Shown here in pieces: positions 13,301-24,775 of a DNA stretch of 64,000 nt. Source of the DNA: Micromussa lordhowensis (lineage: Eukaryota > Cnidaria > Anthozoa > Scleractinia > Lobophylliidae). The stretch lies in NCBI GenBank assembly GCA_964020085.1, contig OZ026605.1, positions 330,701-394,700 on the forward strand, written 5' to 3'. Position numbers and translations under genes: made by a program. The notes beneath the pieces are model-generated. The model saw only the letters and a list, made by a program, of their open reading frames with translations. It was not told where the DNA came from and searched no databases. How positions within the stretch are numbered: the first letter of the stretch is position 1; every line of letters starts with the position of its first letter.

Positions 13301-14730
13301 AAACTTCTAATCAGTTTTAACGTTTCTTCAACGTGCATTAAGATTTGATTTTCAATTATTTTTTACCGAAAGCATTGGTTTGCTTTCATTTCTAAGATTT
13401 CCTCCAAAACTTTCTCGGAAATATCTTGTACATGCACTGACGACGTAATAAGAAGAAGGATGTTGTTTTAGATTCCTAGCCTGGAAAGATGTATTTCAGC
13501 AATATAACAGAATCTGATCTATGAGTCCGTCGCTATTTCCTTTAACTAATAGATGACGCCACTTTTTTTCCATTTAGATAGGTCGCACATTCAAACACCT
13601 CGACAACTCGTGAAGACCATATGCGCACGTGAATACGCGACACGAGCTGCGCATGCGTCAAGAACAGCGCATTAATTAGCATAGTAGCTATGACTTGTTT
13701 GCATAAATATAATGCTTGAGCTTTTTAAAGGAAATAACACAAAGCAGGCAGGAAGGAAATATTATTAAAATTTTATTCTTGTATCTGATGCACTTTTTTC
13801 CAAAAAAGTAAAAAAAAAAACAAAGAAAGAAATTATGGAAAAAAAAACTAAGGTAAAATTGTTCTAGGTCATTTCATCTCACTCTCATGGACAGCAGCTG
13901 AAGAGTCTATTTCTTGAATGATGTCTTGGAGGCAACTGTAGACCTGGATGAGTGGTAACTCCCCTTGCTTAAGCGCTGTGGATATCGAGGAAATTCAACT
14001 GAGCACTTAAAAATAGCTCAGAATTCATAAACTTCCGTTCATAAAGCAGGCTCCTGGACTGAAATGCAACAGTAAAAATGACTCAATATGTCAGGTAGAA
14101 ATGATACAACTCTTCAATTTACGCTAACTATTACTATTAGTAAAATAAATTATTTCTTTTGAGCAATCTCCTGGAAAAAACAGGCAGAAGTAACAGGAAT
14201 GCCAGGGACAAACAAGAGTGAAAACACTCAAAAAACGCTTTTCAACAAAACACTGAGTTTCGAACCTTTTCATGGTACTGTAGCTCTATCTAGACTTATA
14301 GAGCGTCTCATATGATGTCATGGCAACCACATTTGCGTTCCAAAACAATGAAATAGCAACCATGTTGGTGTCTCAAACCAATCCTGTGTAAATTTTCTAA
14401 TGTAAACACTATTCATTTGCATGGTGGCTGTGTGAGTGAAAACGCTTTATTACATTTGAAGTCATGCAAACATAAAATATCAATAACTTTAGGAAGTGTT
14501 TCTATGCATTTGATTGTATCGATAAAAAAGTCCCTTAACTGATAGGATACAGTGCATATACCGTACTAAATTGCCGAGCTCTTGCTTTCAGAAGCAACTG
14601 ATGATATCAGCTTATCCAGTCAAAGTGCCAAGTGTTTCTGACACGACTCGAAAACCTTGCTATAACACCGAACTATTTTCCGAATAAGAACATTAAAAAA
14701 ATGAGGAAACGGTTAAGCTATCTGATTGTT
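10351..14730. other. Shared upstream region between head-to-head paralogs B and C
   Basis: About 4.4 kb without a recognisable exon. It aligns with 18420-23476 between D and E. It contains the empty target sites for the copy-2 retroelement insertions (TATAACTTGTCCTTAATT at 13103-13120 and TTTTACCGAAAG at 13361-13372) and a TGCGCATGCG palindrome near 13647. The conservation between copies mostly reflects recent duplication rather than proven regulation. Confidence 0.5.
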
Positions 14731-14736
14731 TATAAA
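14731..14736 (+). promoter_or_regulatory. TATA box of paralog C
   Basis: TATAAA 88 bases upstream of the exon 1 ATG. Paralog E has TATATAAA at nearly the same distance. Confidence 0.5.
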
Positions 14737-14818
14737 CAGCAGCATTTTTCTCTCTGATCATTAAACATAGAGTCCAACACTTCAAAGACACGAACTTGAA
14801 TTCAGCTGAATTTGCAGA

Positions 14819-15502
14819 ATGAATATTCTTGTACACGTAAAAGTAAGTATTGATGACCTCAGGCTGGCAGGCTGGAATAACCGACAGCGCCATATTTTAT
14901 GAACACAAGTAGTTTTCCAGCAAAATGTGTAGGGTCCTTTAACCGACCGGAAAAGAGAGAAAAACATTACAGAAATCGGCTGGGTTCAACTCCGATATAA
15001 AGCATTTAACTCATTTTTTCATTTCTTGTAAATTTTTGTTTTTGTTTTTAATGTTTAGGTGCTCCTATCATTGGCGTTTGTCTTCAACCTGGCTTTTGCA
15101 AAACCCTTTTACCCGGAGATGCCATTTCTTCGCAGCCAGGCCTTCAATCAGAATTCACAAGGTCAAGACTCCCAGACTGTAGTCGATGCCATTGAACCCG
15201 AAGAGAGCATTAGTCAAGAGAGTAACCACACGAGTAAAGAAAATGGGATCCTGGAAAGTCCAAATGCGCATGATCGCATTGCCAGGAATACTCACCCTTG
15301 TGTTTCAAGAGTTGTGAGAGATTTCGATTCGTGTAGAAATATCTGGGTTGACAAGGTACAGTGTAAAAGACGACATCCCGCCTGTAGTCACGTGGTTAGC
15401 ACACACGGATCACCAAAGTGCCAACCAGTGTACGGTTTCAGAAATGCTACGTTCGTTACCAAATGTCCTTCGTTACCAATAGATTGTCAATGTGCTATAT
15501 AA
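14819..15502 (+). CDS. Secreted 8-cysteine pro-protein, paralog C (plus-type)
   Basis: Exon 1 is 14819-14842 (MNILVHVK, donor GTAAGT) and exon 2 is 15059-15502 after TTTAG, phase 0, giving 155 residues. The signal peptide covers residues 1-22. The pro-region has EMPFLRSQ and N-H-T, R-I-A-R lies at residues 81-84, and the first cysteine is residue 89. The eight cysteines use spacing 10-9-6-11-14-6-1 and end DCQCAI. Unlike the minus-type genes, the loop before cysteine 6 carries an N-A-T glycosylation sequon. Overlapping AATAAA signals lie at 15603-15612. It is nearly identical to paralog E, differing at only a handful of pro-region residues and none in the mature domain. Function is likely an extracellular signalling or defence peptide; IL-17-like cystine-knot is a tentative reading. 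Confidence 0.82.
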
Positions 15503-15660
15503 ATACAAATGTACTACGTCCTAAGCAGATATTGAAAACGTGCCACGTTAAGCAATTCTGTGTAAATAACATTTTATAACACCAGAATGTGTAACAACTG
15601 TAAATAAATAAACCCAAGTTGATTCAGGGTGAATTACGTAGATTGCTTGTTTGCCCTAAT

Positions 15661-16720
15661 GATTCAGCGTACTAGTCCAGTCCCTGAACTCTCCCTTCCC
15701 CTCATAATCACCATCAGTCCTTTGTGTGCCATGGGACTCAAAAGGCTTTGATCATATGGCATGGATTTTTCACTCGTGTCCTAATACATGTACATGTATT
15801 ATTTTGTGGCATTTTGGGCCAATAAGATGGACCGTTTAAGATTTCAGGGTAGGTTGTTTTTAAGTTTATATCCAGCAGGTTTTGGAGTAACGACTACTTT
15901 CTGCACCCAAGTACTCCATACAAGCTATGCCGTCAATCATGATTGGTTTCGACAAGAACAGATTACTTGTTATTAAGAACTCAACACAAAATACGATCCC
16001 CTCATACGAATCTTTACACTGACTCAGTCGAACAATTTAAAAATGCTTTGAACCTTCGACGTACTCCTACATTTTTAATCTGTCAACAATATGCATTCCT
16101 GGGAAAAGAAGAAGATCAAAGAAGAAGATTAAACCAAGCAAACCAAGGATACCATACAATAAAAAGCAGAATAGTTTAAGGCGGCTGAACATTCATTTCC
16201 TCAAATGGCGTCATAAAACCTACTGTGCACATGGGCTGGATGATCAATGGCACCCCTTGCAGTTAAGCGGTGTGAGCAAATTAAATCCAGCAGTTAAAAA
16301 TAACACAGACTTGATTAAAATTCCGTTCGAGTAGGAGGGATCTGTAACATACTTCGCTCAACAATAGAGATAAATAAATTGACAACGGAAAGTTGTAAAA
16401 CTTATGTTTAAATCGGCTCAGAGCTGAATAAAATCATCCAAGGTGAACTAAAAATGAGAAGAAAGGCTTCACCATAAATTGGCAGAAGAGGAACCAGTAA
16501 AATTATCAGAAACTCCGCTGAAACCAAGCTCCGTCCGGCCTGAACACATGATGCTTCTACAGATTAGTTTGGATTAAGTCAATTACAAATCCCTCTCCCT
16601 CAAAGTGCGCCCTGTTTCATTCCAATTTGTTATTAGTTCTTTGGTTTTTTTACTTTTCTGAGAATTCCTTTGACTTTTTCTTTCATTTGAAGGTAATTTC
16701 GCAGCCAAATGACGTCATAT
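15661..16720. repeat. 3' flank of paralog C, duplicated at 26268-27540
   Basis: From the words GATTCAGCGTACTAGTCCAG onward this flank matches 26268-27540 closely, apart from indels. No gene is seen in either copy. The shared block shows that the region near 26 kb once carried the 3' flank of another plus-type family member. Confidence 0.65.
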
Positions 16721-17363
16721 GCCATGTGCAAGTCATGCAACTCCAGAATGTTTTGCAATTTTGTTCGGCTCTTTAGTTCTTTTCGCATGGTATCAGTTTC
16801 TTTTCACTCTCTCTCACACACAGAAAAATTGACCCACATAGAAATTTGCCTGTATGTCCCAACTCCCAAAAGCTTGCCAATAAGATGGCCACACTTTATC
16901 GAGCACTGAGATAAATAAATGGCAGTTTGCCTTGCTGGATCAAAATTTAGCCTCCTGATTTACAGAAATTTAAACTCACATTTCAAACCTGTTACTAAAA
17001 GAGAAACTTAACGTGCAATCTAGAAGAAATGACGAAATGTCTTAGAATATTTTTAATACTTGTGCAATTTAAAATCAGACAATGGAAAATAATGATTTCA
17101 AGAGATGCTCCCTCCCCTCGTGTTGTTACATCATATTAATACATCTCCACTTCTTTTACAGACTCTGATTCAAGTTTATTTTCAAAACTTCCTTATCATT
17201 AAAACGGACCAGCTGTTTACAATATCCCATGCAGAAATATATATAGTACTTTTCTAAGCCTTAAAAAGGCTTTATACTACAGTGTTGATTAATCTTATAT
17301 TAGTTAAAATGATAAATACAATCACGTTGATACATGTAGGATCACATTTTCTGTCAAGTTAAT

Positions 17364-18297
17364 TTAAGAGGCACATTGACAATCTATTGGCAATGCAGAA
17401 CATTTGTTCGCGAATTTAGTATTTCTGAATCCGTACACTGCTTGACACTTTGGTACTCTGTGTACAGGTATCACATAATTACAGGCTGGGTGTCTTCCTT
17501 TACATTCTACCTTATCAACCCAGAGATTTCTACAGGAATCGAACCCTCTCACAACTTTTGAAACACAAGGGTGAGCATTCCTAGTAATGCGATCATGCGC
17601 ATTTGGACTTTCCAGGAACCCGATTACATCACTCGTGTGGTTACTCTCTTGACTAATGCTCTCTTCAGGTTCAATGGCATCGACTACAGGCTGGGAGTCT
17701 TGTGAATGCTGATTGAAGACCTGGCTGCGAAGAAATGGCATCTCCGAGGAAAGAGGTTTTGCACACACCCCGTAGAAATAGACAACGACAAACGCCATAG
17801 ATAGCATTATCTATGTAAACACAAAAACAATAAAAAACAATGAATGTAAATCAAAATATTGAGCACAACACGTAACACTTTTGTGTACATTCCGTTACTT
17901 TTGATCTGAATATTCTGTTAAAACTTGTCGTTAAAACATCTATACGCAAATGTTGACCACTATTTGATTTGTAACTTCAGAAAACACACAAATAAATTAA
18001 GCAAATATCTGTTTAATTAGTGGCCCGCCTAGACTAGTATAGCTATCCGCGGGCCAGTCCAACTGTAAAATGTAAATTAAGAAATAAAATAATTGATTGA
18101 TTTGTTGAAATAGAAACGTCCAGCTTTTCACGCGATTTATATAAAGTTTACGTCTTAAAAGCCAGATTAATGTATTTTTTTTAAGCTAGTCGATGACAGA
18201 GCCTTTCATTTATATATATATATTGGAATACTTCGTTGGAGTATAGTTCTGCATTGTTCATAGCCTTCAAGTGACTTACTTTTACCGCAAGGTTCAT
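17364..18297 (-). CDS. Secreted 8-cysteine pro-protein, paralog D (minus-type)
   Basis: Exon 1 is 18297-18280 (MNLAVK, donor GTAAGT) and exon 2 is 17810-17364 after TACATAG, phase 0, giving 154 residues. The layout matches A and B: split signal peptide, EMPFLRSQ, N-H-T, then R-I-T-R in place of R-I-A-R, which keeps the convertase pattern, and the invariant eight-cysteine domain ending DCQCAS. The pro-region has lost the three residues G-Q-D found in the other copies. The polyadenylation signal is TTTATT at 17175-17180. Tail-to-tail with C and head-to-head with E. Confidence 0.8.
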
Positions 18298-18410
18298 CCT
18301 GCAATTCAACTGATTGAAGATCTTGTCTCGTAAATTTTCAGTTTGCTTGGGCTCTGTGGACTCCTACAATGTTTTAGATAGTATATAACTAAGTATGAAA
18401 GAAATGATGC

Positions 18411-18418
18411 TTATATAA
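18411..18418 (-). promoter_or_regulatory. TATA-like box of paralog D
   Basis: TTATATAA, 114 bases upstream of the ATG, the same spacing as in A and B. Confidence 0.4.
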
Positions 18419-21205
18419 GTACAGGAAAAACCTTAAATATTCAACACAGGACTGCAATTCCCCCACTTCATTGCTTAGACATTCCAAAATAGTTCTCAGT
18501 ATATTTTCATCATTTCCTATCCGCGTCAGTAACACTGTTAAGTTATCAGGTAGATGCAAGGGAATGGAAACTTATAATTATACATCGCAGTATTTAATTT
18601 CAAATAACTTATAATTATTTTTAGAAGTTTTAGAACTTCAGTTCTTAACTTCAAATTGTTACATTTTTAAACGAACAGTTCTTAAAGTGATTGATGTATT
18701 TTCCGTTTCAATAATTCTTCACTGAAAGCTGGGCTGATAAAGAAATCATGTGAATACCACTCGAACGTTTCGAAACTCAGTTTTATGACGTAAACCGTTT
18801 TTGAGATCACAGCTTGTTTCTGGTAGCATCGCTATTTTAAATACATGACTTGGAATGGTTTTCCACGAGATTGTTAGAGATATAAAAACTAAAACAAATA
18901 ATAAAATATCATATTGAAAATCCCCAACAGTATGAAATAAGTAATAAATTTAGTGGAAAAGGGAAAGCCTAATCATACACCAAATTGTCATTCTTACTAG
19001 TAAGACGATAAGACGTCCTGCCTATATATCAAGTGATACGTTCTCACGATTTGAGAAATAATGTTAAATCGAGGAACTTTAAAACAGTCGTGGAGTTAAA
19101 GAAAAAAAGTATCAAAGATAAATGTAAAACTGAGAAAGATCAAAAGCTTGTCGACTCTGCAGATAGATTAGAAACAGAGTTAGAAAGAGAAACGTGATGG
19201 AAACGTTAGCTAAATTGTCAGCAGAAGACACCCAACTTGAAGTGTGACTGTATTCCTCTAAACATGTTGCTTTACTTACCTCTAAAGTCGAAGGATCAAG
19301 TTCCTTTACTGTTTCGTGGTTCACTTTTTAGTACTGAATTAACTCAACACATAGCGTTCATTCTAATAGAACTCAATTTTTATACTTTTTCATTCTTAAT
19401 TTATTCGGCTCGATTGCTGAACGAAGCGTGTTATAGACCCCACCTACACGAACGGAAGTTTAATCAACTCTCTCCTATGTTTTACTGCTCAGGATAATTT
19501 CGTTCATATGCACACCACTTAGGCAAGGAGCCATGCCAATCGACCGTGTGCACATCAAATTTCATGACATCATTGGACAAATGTTATGGCTCCGTAAAAT
19601 ATTATGTTTAGAGAGTAATATCTTTTCTTTTTGCTGCAGATAATTTGAGGGCTCGATTTTTGAACTCATGAAAATAGTTTGAAAGAGAAAAGGCAGTGTG
19701 TTTCGATTTTGTCAAGAAGTTGTAAAGAACAGTCACTTTTTTTATTTTTTTTTTAGGAAAGTTCCAACCGTTACAAATGGATAGAGACTAGACTCCCTCT
19801 TGAATCAGTGATGTAATCTATCTTGGTAAGTGCCCGAAAGGTCTTTGCGATTCAAACGGATCTAAACTTTGAATGCTTTTCAGCTATAATATCACACGTC
19901 CTGTTACTATATTGCTACAAATGAAGAAATACCTCAAAGCCATTTTATTTTATTAGAACTAAGATATTTCTCGGCTTCCGTATTCAATTGTTGAATCACT
20001 ACAGATATAGGGCTGAAACGAGATGAAACGCGGTATTAGATTTGCCCTTGGTAGGCAAATACTCCCCCAGCCTCTGGCTTGCTTACTTTACTATAAAAAA
20101 AATTTCCTTGGGTTAAAACACACTCATTAAAATACAAACAAAAAGCGCCAAATCTTCTACATTAAAACACATCTCTTGCACTAAAAGTGCGCATACTAAA
20201 ACAGCTCCTTTCCTCGCAACGCGGGGGAGGTGACTCTCGAGCGGAAGCTAACATTTGCCATCGTATCCAACTGTTTGTCCCCAAATAGACTTTTTTCAAC
20301 GTATTACAGGAGATAATTTCTTCAGACATTATACTCGCTGTGTAAGCACATCTTAAAGCGTTTTCTTTGGCGAACTTTCTTCTGTTCTGTGCGATAACTA
20401 ATATGACAATATTGTTATGGTTTAAAATAAACCTAGTCGGAGTTTTTATACATAAAAATACTGACGTTGAATAAAATAAATCTTATATCAGGAATCACGC
20501 TGTAGTTTTTAGTTGATTCTGGTGTCTTTTTCTGGATATTTCACAGAACGCCGGGCAAAAATGACGCAAAAGGTGGCATCATGATCATGGGATATTTACG
20601 GCTTCTAAAGCGGATGCTGTGTCAAGTCATTTCTGAATTGAGTCGCCAATGTTTACCGGAAGAAATAATGAACCACCCAGCTCGCTGTAATATACACCTG
20701 AAATTGATATATCAGCGACAGAACTATCGAGTTATGTCAAGCTTGAATTAAAGGTTTACCATTCAACCATTCATTTTTTTAAAGCAGAAAAGTCTAAATC
20801 GAGATGTTGCTTTTCGTTCTGTAGTACCCATTGTCCGATAAACAGATTAACTAAGCAATTTATTTTCCGTAATTTTTATGTTTAATTTCCCGGTTTATCA
20901 ATTTGTCAGATTAATTACAACGTCAACAAACACCCTGGAAGAACAAACAGACACCCGAAAATAAATTTAAATAATTATAGAAAACAAACGGTTTGATCAT
21001 CTTTCTTTATCATGGGTCTATATTTAACTGACCTTGGTGGAAATTTTTTCCGGTTTTCCACGAATAAATAGGGATGAGAGTATCTATAGCATCCAGCAGG
21101 ATTTAATGAATAAATCTATTTTACACAGCTTTAAACGAGGATGATGAAAACCGTGCTTTCGAGTATCTCATGCCTTAATCTAAAGATGCGTATAATTTGT
21201 CCTTA

Positions 21206-21488
21206 AAGGGCAAGTTTCTAAAACTCTTGAACATAAATTTAGTTTTCAAATGGGCACCCTTAATCGACACGGTATCAACGAACGCTTTTCATTCAACTAA
21301 TTCATTCTGTTGTTTTTCACGTTGCCAGGAACCAACCAATAGCGTAGCTCCATATTTCTGTATATAAACCACACACAACCCACAATTCCTTGATTCGCTC
21401 CAACGAAGGGCTAACGCTCGAAACGTCAGCTTCCGAATCTCTTTACGGTGGACAATTCACATTATCAACCCAGTTGATAAAACCAAAT
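21206..21488 (+). mobile_element. Truncated Penelope-like retroelement end
   Basis: A 283-bp insertion flanked by TAATTTGTCCTTA on both sides (21193-21205 and 21489-21501) and absent from the paralogous site near 13103. Near its 3' end the plus strand can be read as SNEGLTLETSASESL, a phrase I associate with the C-terminal/terminal-repeat region of Penelope-like elements. The same bases (21401-21429) resemble the core of the hammerhead ribozyme of such elements, with a GGGC/GCTC stem and GAAAC, but the first core box is CCAACGA rather than CTGACGA. The family name is from recalled motifs, the insertion itself is directly visible. Confidence 0.6.
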
Positions 21489-21767
21489 TAATTTGTCCTT
21501 AATTCAATTAACCAGTTATGGTATTCAGACGGTATAGTCATCTAACTAAGTGCTTATCGCTAAATTACGTCATAGTTCCTGCCTTTTCTTGCCTGTCAGA
21601 ATAGAGCTATTAATGCCAAATAAACTTTTTGTTTTGGTAGAAAGATGCCTGTCGCTGTAGTGAACCGAAAAACGGTGAAACTTCTAATCAGTTTTAATTT
21701 TGCTTCAACATGCGTTATTTTTGTGGTTTTCATTCAATTGGATTTTCAATTATGTTTAACCGAAAGA

Positions 21768-22066
21768 GGCGCGGTGGCCTCATGGTTAGTGCGCTCGACT
21801 CCGGAGCGAGCGCTCCGGGTTCGAGCCCTGGCTGGGGACATTGTGTTGTGTTCTTGGGCAAGACACTTTACTCTCACAGTGCCTCTCTCCACCCAGGTGT
21901 ATAAATGGGTACCGGCGAATTAGATGCTGGGGGTAACCCTGCGATGGACTAGCATCCCATCCCAGGGGGGAGTAGAAATACTCCTAGTCACTAGCTCTAG
22001 CTACTGAAACCGGGATAAACTCCGGCCTGATGAGCCAGTAGGCTCGTATGCAGACTTTACCTTACC
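21768..22066 (+). mobile_element. tRNA-derived SINE (299 bp) with 12-bp target duplication
   Basis: It begins with a tRNA-like head: an A-box region TGGCCTCATGGTTAGTGCG and a B box GGTTCGAGCCC. The body continues with GACACTTTACTCTCACAGTG and ends in the repeated CTTACCTT tail. TTAACCGAAAGA occurs on both sides (21756-21767 and 22067-22078). The paralogous segment at 13361-13372 has a single related TTTTACCGAAAG and no insert, so the SINE arrived after the segmental duplication. Confidence 0.88.
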
Positions 22067-23476
22067 TTAACCGAAAGAACTGGGTTGCCTGGATTTCCGT
22101 CTAACAGTCCCCATATTCCTCCTCGGTTGTACATGTACATGCACTGACGTAATAAATAGAAGGAAGTTGTTTTAATTGAGCGGTTACTAGCCTGGAAATA
22201 TGTAGAATGCAGAATCTGATCTATGAGTCCGTCGCTATTTCCTTTAACTAATAGATGACGCCACTTTTCTTTTTCCATTTAGATAGGTCGAACATTCAAA
22301 CACCTCGACAATACGTGAAGACCTTATGCTCACGTGAATATGGGACACGAGCTGAGCATGCGTCGAGAACTGCGCATTAACTAGCATAGCTGCTATGACT
22401 TGTTTGCATAAATATAATAACTATATGTTAACCCTCGTGAGATTTTTATAGCAAATAACACCAAGCAGCTTGAGATTACCAATGGCAAGTCCAATACGCT
22501 TCGTAATATTTTATTCCTGTATGTGACGCACTTTTTCCAAAATATTAAAAACGAAAGAAAGAATTTATGGTAAAAAGAAAACTGCGGTAAAATTGTTCAG
22601 GGTCATTTCATCTCACTCTCATGGACAGCAGCTGAAGAGTCTATTTCTTGAATGATGTCATGAAGGCAACTGTAGACCTGGATGAGTGGTGACTCCCCTT
22701 GCTTAAGCGGTGTGGATATCGAGGAAATTCAAGTGAGCGCTTAAAAATAGCTCAGAATTCATAAACTTCCGTTCACGACGCAGGCTCCTGGCCTGAAATG
22801 CGACAGTAAAAATGACTCAATATGTCAGGTAGAAATGATACAACTCTTCAATTTTCGATAACTATTATTAAAAGAAATGATTTACTTTGAACAATCTAAT
22901 GGAACAAACGGGCAGAAATAACAGGAATGCCAGGGACAAACAAGAGTGAAAACACTCAAAAAATGCTTTTCAACAAACCACTGAGTTTCGAACCTTTTGT
23001 ACTGTAGGGCTATCCTGACTTTATTACAGAGCGCTTTCAAATTACGTCATGGCAGCCATATTGGCGTTCCAAAACAGTGAAACATCAGCCATGTTGGCGT
23101 CTCAAACCAATCCAGTGGAAATTGAACTCTTTTCTATGTAAACACTTTCTTTTGTTTCAAATCATTTGCATGGTGGCTGTGTGAGTGAAAACGCTTGATT
23201 ACATTTGAAGGCATGCAAACATAAAATATCAATAACTTTAGGAAGTGTTTCTGTGCATTTGATCGTATCGATAAAAAAGTCCCTTAACTGAAAGGATACA
23301 ATACATATACCGTACTAAATTGCCGAGCTCTTGCTTTCAGAAGCATCTGATATATCAGCTTATCCAGTCAAAGTACCAAAGTGTTTCTGACACGACTCGA
23401 AAACCTTGCTATAACACAGAACTATTTTCGAATGAAAACATTAACAAAATGGGGAAACGGTTAAGCTATCTCATTC

Positions 23477-23484
23477 TATATAAA
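23477..23484 (+). promoter_or_regulatory. TATA box of paralog E
   Basis: TATATAAA, 87 bases upstream of the exon 1 ATG, at the equivalent position to the TATA box of paralog C. Confidence 0.5.
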
Positions 23485-23563
23485 CAGCAGCATTTTTCTC
23501 TCTGATCATAAAAATAGTCCAACACTTCAAGGACACGAACTTGAATTCAGCTGAATTTGCAGA

Positions 23564-24202
23564 ATGAATATTCTTGTACACGTAAAAGTAAGTATTGATG
23601 ACCTCAGGCTGGCAGGCTTGAATAACCGACAGCCCTATATTTTATGAAAACACGCAGTTTTCAAACAAAATGTGTAGGGTTCTTGAACCGACCGGAAAAG
23701 CGAGAAAAACATCAACAGAACTAACTCATTTTTTTCATTACTTGTATTTTGTAAATAGGTGCTCCTATCATTGGCGTTTGTCTTCAACCTGGCTTTTGCA
23801 AAACCCCTTTACCCGGAGATGCCATTTCTTCGCAGCCAGGCCTTCAATCAACATTCACAAGGTCAAGACTCTCAGCCTGTAGTCGATGCCATTGAACTTG
23901 AAGAGAGCATTAGTCAAGAGAGTAACCACACGAGTAAAGAAAATGGGATCCTGGAAAGTCCAAATGCGCATGATCGCATTGCCAGGAACACTCACCCTTG
24001 TGTTTCAAGAGTTGTGAGAGATTTTGATTCGTGTAGAAATATCTGGGTTGACAAGGTACAGTGTAAAAGACGACATCCCGCCTGTAGTCACGTGGTTAGC
24101 ACACACGGATCACCAAAGTGCCAACCAGTGTACGGTTTCAGAAATGCTACGTTCGTTACCAAATGTCCTTCGTTACCAATAGATTGTCAATGTGCTATAT
24201 AA
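23564..24202 (+). CDS. Secreted 8-cysteine pro-protein, paralog E (plus-type)
   Basis: Exon 1 is 23564-23587 (MNILVHVK, donor GTAAGT) and exon 2 is 23759-24202 after AATAG, phase 0, giving 155 residues. It is almost identical to paralog C; changes are confined to the pro-region (for example F to L in K-P-x-Y-P-E and P to L in I-E-x-E-E), and the mature domain from R-I-A-R onward is unchanged. It keeps the N-A-T sequon and the DCQCAI end. The intron, 171 bp, is the shortest in the cluster. AATAAA lies at 24303-24308, and a downstream 210-bp tandem duplication supplies two further potential poly(A) regions. Confidence 0.82.
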
Positions 24203-24331
24203 ACACAAATGTACTACGTCCTTAGCAGATATTGAAAACGTGCCACGTTAAGCAATTCTGTGTAAATAACATTTCATAACACCAGAATGTGTAACAACTG
24301 TAAATAAATAAACCCAGGTTGATTCAGGCTT

Positions 24332-24775
24332 ATTACGTAGATTGCTTGTTTGCCCTAATGATTCAGCGTACTAGTCCAGTCCCTGAACTCTCCCTTCCCC
24401 TCATCATCACCATCAGTCGTTTGCGCGCCATGGGACTCAAAAGGCTGTGTAACAACTGTTATACATAACTTTATATAATTTGTACTTGAAAAAAAGCCAC
24501 TGTAAATAAATAAAGCCAAGTTGATTCAGGCTTAAAAGTGAATTACGTAGATTGCTTGTTTGCCCTAATGATTCAGCGTACTAGTCCAGTCCCTGAACTC
24601 TCCCTTCCCCTCATCATCACCATCAGTCGTTTGCGCGCCATGGGACTCAAAAGGCTGTGTAACAACTGTTATACATAACTTTATATAATTTGTACTTGAA
24701 AAAAAGCCACTGTAAATAAATAAACCCAAGTTGATTCAGGCTTAAAAGTGAATTACGTAGATTGCTTGTTTGCCC
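24332..24775. repeat. 210-bp tandem duplication downstream of paralog E
   Basis: ATTACGTAGATTGCTTG recurs at 24332, 24542 and 24752, an exact 210-bp period. There are two full units and a partial third, nearly identical. Each junction contains AAATAAATAAA, so potential polyadenylation signals are repeated. Paralog C has a single unit. Confidence 0.9.

Larger units (their letters stand above)
8725..15640. repeat. Segmental duplication, copy 1 (carries paralogs B and C)
   Basis: This block and 16765-24330 align along their length in the same orientation: 3' flank and exons of a minus-strand gene, a long shared upstream region, then a plus-strand gene. Copy 1 lacks the SINE and the Penelope-like fragment of copy 2, which together account for most of the length difference. 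Boundaries are approximate because the outer flanks are themselves repeated elsewhere in the cluster. Confidence 0.8.
16765..24330. repeat. Segmental duplication, copy 2 (carries paralogs D and E)
   Basis: Second copy of the block at 8725-15640, same orientation. It is longer mainly because of two later insertions, a Penelope-like fragment (21206-21488) and a SINE (21768-22066), each with its own target-site duplication. Confidence 0.8.

Noticed and set aside
21772..21835. Stand-alone tRNA gene
   Set aside because: A- and B-box words are present but the fold is poor, and the unit is bounded by target duplications as a 299-bp SINE.
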